The position numbers were made by a program, and so were the translations under genes. Below are positions 26,155 to 33,297 of a stretch of 64,000 bases of DNA, piece by piece. Where the stretch lies: positions 49,698 to 113,697 of the forward strand of contig DATKYS010000137.1 of NCBI GenBank assembly GCA_035528375.1, written 5' to 3'. Each line of letters opens with the position of its first letter. Position 1 is the first letter of the stretch. This stretch comes from a bacterium (GTDB taxonomy: Bacteria; RBG-13-66-14). The notes under the pieces were generated by a model, which was not told where the DNA came from, did no database searches, and was given only the letters and a program-made list of their open reading frames with translations.

Positions 26155-28013
26155 CGCTCGTCGGCGGATTGGAGCCGGGCCAGTTCCGCGTAGCGGCCGT
26201 TTTTCTCCATCAGCTCACCGTGGGTGCCCGCCTCGACCACGCGACCGCCTTCGAGGAAGATTATCCGATCCGCGTCTCGAACCGTGGCGAGCCGGTGCGC
26301 GACGATCAGGACGGTGCGCCCCGGGAGGACGCGCGACAGGGCCGCGTTTATCCGGTCCTCGCTCTCCGAGTCCAGGTTGGCCGTGGGCTCGTCCAGGGCC
26401 AGGATGCGCGGGTCGCGCAACAGGGCGCGGGCGATGGCCAGCCGCTGCCCCTCGCCGCCGGAAAGCTGGCAGCCCCGCTCGCCGATCTCGCTCTCCAACC
26501 CGTCGGGGAGTCGTCGGATCGCGTCGTCCACCTGGGCCAGTTCGAGCTTTTCCCACAGTTCGCCCTCGCCGGCCCCCGGTTTGGCCAGGCGCAGGTTCTC
26601 CGCCACGGTGCCCGCGGTCAGGGTAATCTCCTGGGGGACCAGCGCCTGGAGCCGGGCCAGAGCGGCCCGGTCGTAGCCGTCTCGGGGTTTCCCGTCGAGG
26701 AGGACACGCCCTTCGGTCGGTTCCAGGAGGCCGAGGGCGAAGTTCAGCAGGGTGGACTTCCCGGCGCCGCTGGGTCCCACGATGGCCGTCACCTTCCCCC
26801 GGGGCGCGGTGAAGCCGACACCGTCCAGGATGCGCTCCCCCCCGATTTCGTACGCCACATCCTCGAAGGAGAGCTCCCCCTCGATTTCGACGACCTCCGC
26901 CGGCTCGCCGGTTTCCGCCGGTTCGTCGAGGAGCCGGGGGTTCGGCAGCTCCCTGAGCTTCCCCTTCCCCAGTGTCAGCTCCTCTGGTGCGCTTCCCCCG
27001 GGCCACGCAAGGACCGCCGTCGTCCGGCCGATTTGAATCCCCGCCGGTACGAGCGCCAGCCGGGCCCGGGAGAGGTTTTTCAGCGGCTCGAAGGCGATGG
27101 CCACCAGGCCGAGGAACTCGAAGAGGGAGCCGGTGGTCATCGCCCCGCCCCGCACCAGCCCGGCGCCGTAGATGAGCATTCCCATGAGACCGGCGCCGGC
27201 CAGGAGCTGGACCAGTCCACGGAAGGCGCTGGTTATCATCTCACCCTTGAGGCGGTTCTTGAAGTAGCGGCGGGCCAGCTCGGTGAATTTCACCGATTCC
27301 CGTCCCGCGGCGCCGAAGGAGGCCACGACCTCGATGGCGGACAACCGCTCCCCGGCGTATCCCAGGATGCGGGCCGAGGTGTCGGCCACCCGTTCGGAAT
27401 ACCGGCGCTGGTGGCGGTTGACGAGGACGACAGCGACGGCCAGAAGCGCGAATATGCCCGCCAGGTACAGCCCGAGCTGCCAGTGGCGGAGTATGACCAC
27501 CGTCCCCACGATAGCGACGGTCAAAGCGTTTTGGACCGCATCGCGCAGGGTGACCGTAGCCTCGAGGAACCCCTGGGTGTTCTCGTGGATCCGGGAGAGG
27601 AGCTCGCCGGTCCTGGAGCGGGTGAAATCTGTGTAGGGGACGGCCAGCACCTTCCTCAGGCAGGCCCGGCGGACGCAGGCCTTCAGGTCCAGCCCGATGC
27701 GGGCGGAGGCGTAGATGCCCAGGAAGGAGAAGAACCCGGCGGCGAACATCACCACGGCCATCGCCGTCGGCAGGAGCCAGAGCGCCGTGGAGTGCGGGTC
27801 GGCGAATCCCCAGGATTCCAGTGTCCCGAGCACCTCCGGGGCCTTCCCGCCCAGGGTGTCCACCAGCCAGCCCAACAGAATCGGGAAGAAGGTCTCCAGC
27901 CCGGCGGCCAGTATCGAGCCGATGACGGTGACCGCCGCCGGCAGCTTGTACCGCCGCAGGTAGCGCCCGAGGGCCCGACCCAGGGGCAGAAGAACTGGCT
28001 CGTCTTTATTCAC
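26151..28013 (-). CDS. ABC exporter, fused permease and ATPase
   Basis: 620 aa half-transporter of MsbA/ABCB type, acting as a homodimer. Six-helix membrane domain (about 20-320); a 50-residue linker; ATPase domain from about 375 with Walker A GPSGAGKSTL (near 411), Q-loop LVPQEI, signature LSGGEGQRLAIARALL and Walker B ILALDEPTANLDSES. Substrate unknown; lipid or glycolipid is possible given the neighbouring DUF2723 protein. Start GTG at 28013 has no Shine-Dalgarno and is preceded within 10 bp by an AGCGG-AGCA-CCGCT hairpin and TTTTTT, which might attenuate this run of genes. Confidence 0.92.
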   Translation of the reverse strand: MNKDEPVLLPLGRALGRYLRRYKLPAAVTVIGSILAAGLETFFPILLGWLVDTLGGKAPEVLGTLESWGFADPHSTALWLLPTAMAVVMFAAGFFSFLGIYASARIGLDLKACVRRACLRKVLAVPYTDFTRSRTGELLSRIHENTQGFLEATVTLRDAVQNALTVAIVGTVVILRHWQLGLYLAGIFALLAVAVVLVNRHQRRYSERVADTSARILGYAGERLSAIEVVASFGAAGRESVKFTELARRYFKNRLKGEMITSAFRGLVQLLAGAGLMGMLIYGAGLVRGGAMTTGSLFEFLGLVAIAFEPLKNLSRARLALVPAGIQIGRTTAVLAWPGGSAPEELTLGKGKLRELPNPRLLDEPAETGEPAEVVEIEGELSFEDVAYEIGGERILDGVGFTAPRGKVTAIVGPSGAGKSTLLNFALGLLEPTEGRVLLDGKPRDGYDRAALARLQALVPQEITLTAGTVAENLRLAKPGAGEGELWEKLELAQVDDAIRRLPDGLESEIGERGCQLSGGEGQRLAIARALLRDPRILALDEPTANLDSESEDRINAALSRVLPGRTVLIVAHRLATVRDADRIIFLEGGRVVEAGTHGELMEKNGRYAELARLQSADER

Positions 28014-28055
28014 GTTAAAAAAGCGGTGCTCCGCTCAACGTCCGGTCTTGGCGGA

Positions 28056-28075
28056 GGCAAGGGGTTTAAACCCCT
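28056..28075. repeat. 20-bp palindromic repeat (GGGGTTTAAACCCC), copy 1
   Basis: The 20-bp string GGCAAGGGGTTTAAACCCCT is identical to 53702-53721. In both places it lies just upstream of a minus-strand transport gene's start. Its function is unknown. Confidence 0.7.
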
Positions 28076-28112
28076 CATCTTCCTTTTCCAGAAGGATACC
28101 ATCAAACCGGGG

Positions 28113-28141
28113 TAAAAAAAAGGAGCCCGGCCCCGGGCTCC
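28113..28141 (-). terminator. Intrinsic terminator after the FmdB-type gene
   Basis: Minus strand: a 9-bp GGAGCCCGG/CCGGGCTCC stem with a 2-nt loop followed by eight T, 17 bp past the stop. Confidence 0.85.
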
Positions 28142-28157
28142 GTCAGCGTCAGATTCC

Positions 28158-28349
28158 TCAGCCGCCGCTACTTATGGAGCAGGCCCGGCTCGAGTCATGG
28201 GCGACACCGATCGTCCCCAGACCACCCGTGATCACCCTGCGCACCTCTCCGCCGCATTCGGGGCACTCCCGGAGCGGCTCGGCGGTCATCCGCTGGCGGA
28301 CCTCGAACCGGTGGCCGCAGGCGTCGCATCTGTAGGCGTAGGTGATCAC
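28158..28349 (-). CDS. FmdB-type zinc-ribbon protein
   Basis: 63 aa starting at GTG 28349: the longer open frame reaches into the promoter at 28386-28415. Sequence ITYAYRCDACGHRFEVRQRMTAEPLRECPECGGEVRRVI contains the two CxxC knuckles spaced as in the FmdB/CxxC_CxxC_SSSS family of putative regulatory zinc ribbons. The Gly/Ser-rich C-terminus with a final SSGG is also typical. Role unknown. Single gene with promoter and terminator. Confidence 0.88.
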   Translation of the reverse strand: MITYAYRCDACGHRFEVRQRMTAEPLRECPECGGEVRRVITGGLGTIGVAHDSSRACSISSGG

Positions 28350-28385
28350 GGCCGCCCCCCGGCGGGTGATTATCAACAAATTCGC

Positions 28386-28415
28386 ATGATAGCACACAAA
28401 GGGGCGGTCTTTCAA
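28386..28415 (-). promoter_or_regulatory. Sigma-70-type promoter for the FmdB-type gene
   Basis: Minus strand TTGAAA (28415-28410), an 18-bp spacer and TATCAT (28391-28386), 36 bp before the GTG start. Confidence 0.6.
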
Positions 28416-28488
28416 GTTCATTGATACCGCGGCTTAGTGTGACTGATTGAAAAAAGTGGGCACCTCCCGATTTTTTCCAACACCTATC

Positions 28489-28517
28489 TTGACAACCGAT
28501 TAACTGTGTTGTACAGT
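28489..28517 (+). promoter_or_regulatory. Sigma-70-type promoter with operator-like palindrome
   Basis: TTGACA (28489-28494), a 17-bp spacer and TACAGT (28512-28517), 48 bp before the ATG of the secreted paralogue. A perfect inverted repeat AACTGT-N5-ACAGTT (28502-28518) covers the -10 box, where a repressor dimer would block polymerase. Confidence 0.7.
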
Positions 28518-28564
28518 TAAAGTAGTATTTACCATTTGTTACAACCTTAAAGGAGGTGCTGAAG

Positions 28565-29266
28565 ATGCATAAGGTTCTGTTTTTCATCCTCTTGACGGCC
28601 ACCCTCGCCGCGGCCACCATTGACGTAGCTTTCATGTTGAGCGAGCCTAGAGCTGATTGGGAGGAAGTCCTGGGCTTCTTTGAAGACGATGGGCGTTTCG
28701 GGGAAATAGATTACTACGACTGTTCTAGCGACACGCCGCCCGTCGGGGTTTTTGTCCTGTACGATGTGGTTGTCGTCGGGGGCGTGGCGGAATACGGGGA
28801 CTACATGGTCTTCGGGGACCGTCTGGCCGATTACGTGGACCAGGGCGGCTGGGTGGTCGTTGAAGGCGGGAAGTTGGCGCACCGGTCTTACGGCGGTATC
28901 GGCGGACGCTGGTTCGACGCCGGTTACAGCCCCTACTACTCGATCCTGCGGTACCCGCTCGAAGACCCCGAGGATTTAATCATCGACCAGTCGGATCACT
29001 ACATCTTCACCGGTGTGGAGAGGCTTTGGGACTGCTGCTGGCGCATAGATACGACTATGCGTGAAGGGGCGACCGAGCTGGCCCATTTCGCAGACGCCGG
29101 CGGTGTGGCGGTAAATGCTGCGGAGAGTGTCGTCGGATTGAACTTCTTAAGCTCCGATGAGTGGATCGGTGAAGGCTACCTGATCATGGCCAACGCCGCG
29201 TGCTTCCTGGCCGGCTACGCCGACGTGCAGGAAACCTCCTGGGGGCAAATTAAGGCTACATTCTGA
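28565..29266 (+). CDS. Secreted GATase1-like protein (paralogue of 18605-19315)
   Basis: 233 aa from ATG 28565, 8 bp after AAAGGAGG. Signal peptide MHKVLFFILLTATLAAAT. The mature domain has the same layout as the 18605 product: IDVAFMLSE, YDVVVVGGVAEY, GDRLADYVDQGGWVVVEGG, GIGGRW, VAVNAAESVVGL, GEGYLIMANAACFLA, ending QETSWGQIKATF. The similarity runs the full length with strong conservation in the last third. The GATase1/ThuA-like fold is inferred from the strand-GG-LADYVDxGG pattern; no enzyme activity can be assigned. Solo gene with strong promoter, candidate operator and terminator, so it looks individually regulated. Confidence 0.8.
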   Translation: MHKVLFFILLTATLAAATIDVAFMLSEPRADWEEVLGFFEDDGRFGEIDYYDCSSDTPPVGVFVLYDVVVVGGVAEYGDYMVFGDRLADYVDQGGWVVVEGGKLAHRSYGGIGGRWFDAGYSPYYSILRYPLEDPEDLIIDQSDHYIFTGVERLWDCCWRIDTTMREGATELAHFADAGGVAVNAAESVVGLNFLSSDEWIGEGYLIMANAACFLAGYADVQETSWGQIKATF

Positions 29267-29282
29267 CCCAACCAGTGCGTTA

Positions 29283-29308
29283 AAAAAGCCGGCGCGGGCC
29301 GGCTTTTT
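29283..29308. terminator. Bidirectional intrinsic terminator
   Basis: AAAAAGCCGGC-GCGG-GCCGGCTTTTT between the convergent secreted-protein and hsp20 genes. A- and T-runs on both sides allow use from either strand. Confidence 0.85.
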
Positions 29309-29328
29309 GTTGGGCGGAAGCTCGGGGT

Positions 29329-29766
29329 CTATTCGACCTCGACCTTGATCTCGCGGGGCTTGGCCTCCTCGGCCTTGGGGATGGTAACGAAGAGGATGCC
29401 GTCCTTGTACCGGGCCTTGACCGCGTCGGCCTTGAGCCTGGAGGGGAGGCTGAAGCTGCGCATGAACTTGCCGTAGATGCGCTCGACGCGGTAGAAGTTC
29501 TCGCCCTCGGCGCTGTCGTCCTTCGTCTTCTCGCCCTGGATGGTCAGGGTGTTGTTGGTGAGGTCCACGCTGATGGATTCGGGGTTGACGCCGGGCAGCT
29601 CGGCCCGGACGAGGATGTCGCCGGAAGTTTCGCTGATGTCCACCCGGGGGGCCCAGATGATGTCGTTGGAGCTTGTGGACGGCCCGACGAAGTCCTCGAA
29701 GAGCCGGTTCATCTCTTCCTGGAGGGTCATCCAGTGTCGGTCGGGGGTCCAGCGGACGATGGCCAT
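29329..29766 (-). CDS. Small heat-shock protein, Hsp20/alpha-crystallin family
   Basis: ATP-independent holdase chaperone, 145 aa. The start is ATG 29766 after AAGGAGAGAGG; the open frame upstream is noncoding and holds the promoter. Alpha-crystallin domain about 38-135: WAPRVDISETSGDILVRAELPG, NNTLTIQGEK, YRVERIYGKFMRSFSLP, YKDGILFVTIPK. The C-terminus (REIKVEV) supplies the I-x-V-type tail motif used for oligomer contacts. Preceded by a sigma-54-like promoter, which is unusual for this family. Confidence 0.95.
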   Translation of the reverse strand: MAIVRWTPDRHWMTLQEEMNRLFEDFVGPSTSSNDIIWAPRVDISETSGDILVRAELPGVNPESISVDLTNNTLTIQGEKTKDDSAEGENFYRVERIYGKFMRSFSLPSRLKADAVKARYKDGILFVTIPKAEEAKPREIKVEVE

Positions 29767-29835
29767 TTCCTCTCTCCTTGTCTGGTTCGGCGTGGGGGAT
29801 CGCCGACTGGTTTTTTGTATTCCGCCGGTTAAAAA

Positions 29836-29851
29836 AGCAAGGGGCGTGCCA
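29836..29851 (-). promoter_or_regulatory. Sigma-54-like (-24/-12) promoter of hsp20
   Basis: Minus strand TGGCACG-CCCC-TTGCT. GG and GC are separated by exactly 10 bp and every core consensus base matches (TGGCACGN4TTGCW), followed by a T-run. Predicted transcript start is about 60 bp upstream of the hsp20 ATG. The same bases can also form a GGGGCG/CGCCCC hairpin, so a terminator-like role is the alternative, but no minus-strand gene lies upstream to terminate. Confidence 0.5.
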
Positions 29852-30042
29852 GGCCGCCCCAAGCGCATAAAGTATTTAATCTCAATCTGTTGGTGTTTTT
29901 CGAATCGTTCATCCGCCCCCACGCATTCGGGCCATTCTGGCACACTTTTCATTTTCTATGTCATTGCGCGGGCGTCTTGCCCCGGCGGTCGGTGTATGGT
30001 AACCTCCACACTCGGAAATCGGGTGAGCCCACAGGAGAGGCT

Positions 30043-30606
30043 TTGATCACCACCGCCAACTTCCGCAACGGGCTGAAGATGCTCTTCGACGGCGTACCCC
30101 ACATCGTCGTCGAGTTCCAGCACGTGAAGCCCGGCAAGGGGCCGGCCTTCGTCCGGACGAAGCTGAAAAACCTCGTCTCGGGCGCCATCTTCGATCACAA
30201 GTTCCGCGGCGGCGAGAAGGTCCAGGACATCACCCTCGACGACAAGGACGTCACCTTCACCTACCGGGAAGGGGAGCTCTACGTCTTCATGGACTCCGAG
30301 ACCTACGAGGAGCTCCGCCTGGGCGCCGACGCACTCGGCGACGCGACCCGGTGGCTCACCGAGGGGCTGGAGCTCTCCATACAGTTCTACGAAGGCCGGC
30401 CGCTGACGGTGGATCTCCCCTCGGCGGTGGACCTCCTGGTCGTCAAGGCCGACCCCGGTCTCAAGGGCGACACCGCCACCGGCGGCACCAAGCCCGCCAC
30501 CGTGGAGACCGGCGCCATAGTTTCCGTGCCCCTCTTCATCAACGAGGGGGACAGAGTCCGCATTGACACCCGCACCGGCGAATACGTGACCCGGGTGAAG
30601 GAGTAG
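30043..30606 (+). CDS. efp: Translation elongation factor P
   Basis: 187 aa. Binds ribosomes stalled on polyproline and promotes peptide-bond formation. Three beta-barrel domains: KOW-like N-terminal domain with the loop KPGKGPAFVRTKL (Lys about residue 32 at the tip, the site modified in many bacteria), central domain, and C-terminal OB domain ending VRIDTRTGEYVTRV. The TTG start is set by CAGGAGAGG and by the family N-terminus (ITTANFRNG). Several proline-rich proteins in this window are plausible clients. The usual efp-accB-accC order is partly kept: accB follows at 31381 after one inserted gene. Confidence 0.97.
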   Translation: MITTANFRNGLKMLFDGVPHIVVEFQHVKPGKGPAFVRTKLKNLVSGAIFDHKFRGGEKVQDITLDDKDVTFTYREGELYVFMDSETYEELRLGADALGDATRWLTEGLELSIQFYEGRPLTVDLPSAVDLLVVKADPGLKGDTATGGTKPATVETGAIVSVPLFINEGDRVRIDTRTGEYVTRVKE

Positions 30607-30611
30607 CGGTG

Positions 30612-31283
30612 ATGCGTTTTTTCTTTTCCCTTCTGGCCCTCGTCGCCCTCGCCGCCCACGGTGAGGTGCTCTTCGAGGATGACTTCGATTCCTACCCCGA
30701 CGGCTTCGATCTGGGTGACGACCCGGCCTGGGAGTACTTCGACGGAGACGGGATCACCGTGACCGCCGGCGAGGCGACCACCGACTCGGGGAACGAGGCG
30801 ATGATAAAGGCCGTCGGCGCCTTCGAGGGCGAGGACTACTCCGTGGGCTGCGAGTTCACCGGCATCACCGAGGCGGACGGGGGCAAGGTGCAGCTCTGTC
30901 TGCGTGCCAGCGTCCACTCCCGGGCCCGCGAGCTCTACTACCTGGACGTCCACCCCAATCCCGGCGGGTACTGCATTAGCCTGATGTACGAGCTGGACGG
31001 CGCTTCCGTTGAGCTCAACGGTGCCTGCCTGCAGGCCGACGAGGACGCCTGGCACAGGCTCGACTTCTCCGCCGCCGGCTCCGGACCGGTGGACTTCGAG
31101 GTATACTTCGACGGCGACCTGATCTTCCTCCACACCGAGGACACGCACATCGCCCCGGCGGGCCTCCCCGGCTTCGGCCTCGCCTGCGGGGAAGCCGAGA
31201 CGAGGGTGGACGGTTTCGTCCAGACCGACGGCGGGGCGACGGTGCTCGAAGTCTCGTTCGGTAGAATCAAGACCCTTTTCTGA
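30612..31283 (+). CDS. Secreted protein with concanavalin/LamG-like domain
   Basis: 223 aa from ATG (a GTG one codon earlier is possible), beginning 5 bp after efp. Signal peptide MRFFFSLLALVALAAHG; mature part VLFEDDFDSYPDGF...DPAWEYFDGDGITVTAG. The strand-rich pattern (YSVGCEFTGI, KVQLCLRASVHSR, ELYYLDVHP, WHRLDFSAAG, VDFEVYFDGDLI, GLPGFGLACG) matches the jelly-roll 'FxDDFxS...GxW' type of secreted carbohydrate- or ligand-binding domains. Ends EVSFGRIKTLF, like the tails of the two GATase-like proteins. Function unknown. Confidence 0.7.
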   Translation: MRFFFSLLALVALAAHGEVLFEDDFDSYPDGFDLGDDPAWEYFDGDGITVTAGEATTDSGNEAMIKAVGAFEGEDYSVGCEFTGITEADGGKVQLCLRASVHSRARELYYLDVHPNPGGYCISLMYELDGASVELNGACLQADEDAWHRLDFSAAGSGPVDFEVYFDGDLIFLHTEDTHIAPAGLPGFGLACGEAETRVDGFVQTDGGATVLEVSFGRIKTLF

Positions 31284-31317
31284 CACACCGCGTCGTGTGG
31301 GCGCGTCCCTAGCGCGG

Positions 31318-31347
31318 TTCCGACGATACGCCCCGTTTTTGTATAAT
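31318..31347 (+). promoter_or_regulatory. Possible promoter for accB
   Basis: A perfect TATAAT (31342-31347) with TTCCGA 18 bp upstream (31318-31323; weak -35), 34 bp before the accB ATG. Confidence 0.4.
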
Positions 31348-31380
31348 CACCCGCGCGGGGGGATGCGAGAGGGAGAGCCG

Positions 31381-31845
31381 ATGGATCTGGAAAAGCTCAG
31401 GAAAATCATCGAACTGTTCAACGAGGGCGGCCTGACCGGGCTCGTAATCAAGGGCGACGAGGACGGCTTCGAAGAGCTCGAGATCAAGAAAGAGCTCCCC
31501 ATCGCGCCCGCCGCCGCCCCGGCCGCCCCGCTGTCGGCCGCCGCCCAAGAACCTGAGGCCTCCGCGCCGGTCGAGCCAACCCCCGTTCCCGAGAGCGGAG
31601 AGGAGCTCGTGTACGTCGTGGCCCCTCTTGTCGGCACCTTCTACTCCGCCCCCAGCCCGGAATCCCCGCCCTACGTCAATGTGGGCGATCGCGTCGGCAA
31701 GGGGAGCATCGTCTGCATCGTCGAGGCGATGAAGGTGATGAACGAGATCGAGAGCGATTACGCCGGCACCGTCGTCCAGGCGCTGGTGGAGAACGCCCAG
31801 CCGGTGGAGTACGGGCAGAAGATGTTCGCCATCAAGCCGGGTTAG
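31381..31845 (+). CDS. accB: Biotin carboxyl carrier protein
   Basis: 154 aa. Carries biotin for acetyl-CoA carboxylase or a related biotin enzyme. An N-terminal helical segment (LEKLRKIIELFNEGGLTGL) is followed by an Ala/Pro-rich linker (about 40-72) and a C-terminal biotinyl domain with EAMKVMNEIES, the biotinylated Lys near 118. The segment before the motif (GTFYSAPSPESPPYVNVGD) is the 'thumb' typical of AccB. ATG start after GAGAGGGAGAG. accC, which usually follows directly, is absent; the next gene is a MATE transporter. Confidence 0.95.
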   Translation: MDLEKLRKIIELFNEGGLTGLVIKGDEDGFEELEIKKELPIAPAAAPAAPLSAAAQEPEASAPVEPTPVPESGEELVYVVAPLVGTFYSAPSPESPPYVNVGDRVGKGSIVCIVEAMKVMNEIESDYAGTVVQALVENAQPVEYGQKMFAIKPG

Positions 31846-31931
31846 CCTCGGCTTTTCTCGATGGGGGTCGTGGCTCCCGATCGGGGAGGCGACCCCGTTT
31901 TTCTAGGGTTCCATAAAGAGCGTCCAAACCG

Positions 31932-33293
31932 ATGGCCAGACGACCGCTGCCGGACCTCCTCAACGGACCGTTGACCTCCACCCTGGTCCGGCTGTCATTT
32001 CCCCAGGCCGGGGCGATGCTTTTGAACTCAGGCCTCGGGGTCGTGGACCTCATCTACGTCGGGTTACTGGGTAAGCACGCCCTGGCCGCGGTGGCCCTCT
32101 GCTTCCCGCTGCACTTCCTCATCATCACCGCCGGAGCGGGGACGAACACCGCCGTGAGCGCGGTGCTCGCCCGTTACTTCGGCTCCGGTGACGCCGAGCA
32201 CACCGACCGCATCGTGCTCTACTCCTTCTTCGCCTGGTTCGGTCTGACGGCGCTCATGATGCCGCTGGGGCTGCTCATCGCCCGTCCGCTCCTCGAATCC
32301 ACCGGTGCGGATCCCGGCGTCGTGGAAATGGCCCACCGGTACGCCAGTACCCTCTACTGGGGGGTGGGCGCCATCCTGGGTCAGATGATTCTGGGCGGTC
32401 TCTACCGCGGTGCCGGGGACACCAGGTTCCCCTTCTGGGTCCTGACGCTGACGGTGGGGATCAACGCGGTGCTGGACCCGTTATTAATATTCGGTCTGGG
32501 TCCCTTCCCCCGTCTGGGTGTCTACGGGGCCGCGCTGGCCACGGTGCTGAGCCGGGTCGTCGGGCTCGGGGTCATTTCCTTCCACCTCTTCACGCGTCGG
32601 GGACCCGTCAAATTCAACCCAAAGTCCCTTCGGTGGGACCCGGAGGCCTACAGGCGCCTCTGGCGCCTGGCGGTGCCCGGTTTCATCCAGCGGGCCGTCG
32701 TTCCAGTCGCCATCCAGATCGTTCTATACATCATCACCCCTCTGGGGGTGGCGGTGGTGGGCGCCTACGGGGTGGCTCAGCGCCTGTTCAATCTGGTCCA
32801 ACTGCCCGCCATCGGCTTCAGCACCGGAGCGATGGTGATGATCGGGCAATGTCACGCCGCCGGATTGACGGACCGGGTGCGTCGTACCTCGATGGATTCG
32901 GTGTGGATAACCACCCTCATCACCGGTGGGTTGTCCTTGCTCATCTGGGTCTTCGCCCCCTTCTTCGTCTCCCTCTTCTCCGACTCCCCGGAGGTGACCC
33001 GTGCCGGAACGGTGCTGGTGCGTTGGCTGGCCGTCGCCCAGCCCGCGGCGGGCCTGATCCTGTTGGTCAACGGTTACTTCAACGCCATGGGGCAGGGGCT
33101 GTACGCCATGCTCCCCACCATCGGGCAGCGGCTGCTGTTGGAACCGGGCGGTCTCGTTCTGGGGCTGCTTTTGGGCGGCCTGACCGGCGCCTGGGCCGGG
33201 ATGATGGCCGGCGGCCTGGTGGCTGGTGGAATCAGCCTCCTGGTGCTCTTTTACCGCTGGCGGGCGCTCCGGCGCGAGGCGGTGGGGGGGTAG
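31932..33293 (+). CDS. MATE family efflux transporter
   Basis: 453 aa with 12 predicted membrane helices in two related halves. N-terminal features of the family are SFPQAGAMLLNSGLGVVDLIYVGLLG and the GAGTNTAVSAVLARYFGSGD loop; the second half repeats PGFIQRAVVPVAIQIV and GFSTGAMVMIGQCHAAG. These inner-membrane antiporters export cationic drugs, dyes or metabolites with Na+ or H+. ATG start. The 86-bp gap after accB has no clear promoter, so it may be cotranscribed with accB. Confidence 0.93.
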   Translation: MARRPLPDLLNGPLTSTLVRLSFPQAGAMLLNSGLGVVDLIYVGLLGKHALAAVALCFPLHFLIITAGAGTNTAVSAVLARYFGSGDAEHTDRIVLYSFFAWFGLTALMMPLGLLIARPLLESTGADPGVVEMAHRYASTLYWGVGAILGQMILGGLYRGAGDTRFPFWVLTLTVGINAVLDPLLIFGLGPFPRLGVYGAALATVLSRVVGLGVISFHLFTRRGPVKFNPKSLRWDPEAYRRLWRLAVPGFIQRAVVPVAIQIVLYIITPLGVAVVGAYGVAQRLFNLVQLPAIGFSTGAMVMIGQCHAAGLTDRVRRTSMDSVWITTLITGGLSLLIWVFAPFFVSLFSDSPEVTRAGTVLVRWLAVAQPAAGLILLVNGYFNAMGQGLYAMLPTIGQRLLLEPGGLVLGLLLGGLTGAWAGMMAGGLVAGGISLLVLFYRWRALRREAVGG

Positions 33294-33297
33294 CGCC

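Noticed and set aside
23815-28115. Very long open frames on the plus strand (about 680 codons each) opposite the DUF2723 and ABC exporter genes
   Set aside because: They are antisense frames of GC-rich coding sequence: no ribosome sites, Arg/Gly/Pro-rich low-information translations, and the minus strand encodes clear conserved proteins with intact motifs.
29890-30042. N-terminal extension of EF-P
   Set aside because: The extra residues have no resemblance to EF-P; TTG 30043 follows a strong ribosome site and gives the family length of 187 aa.
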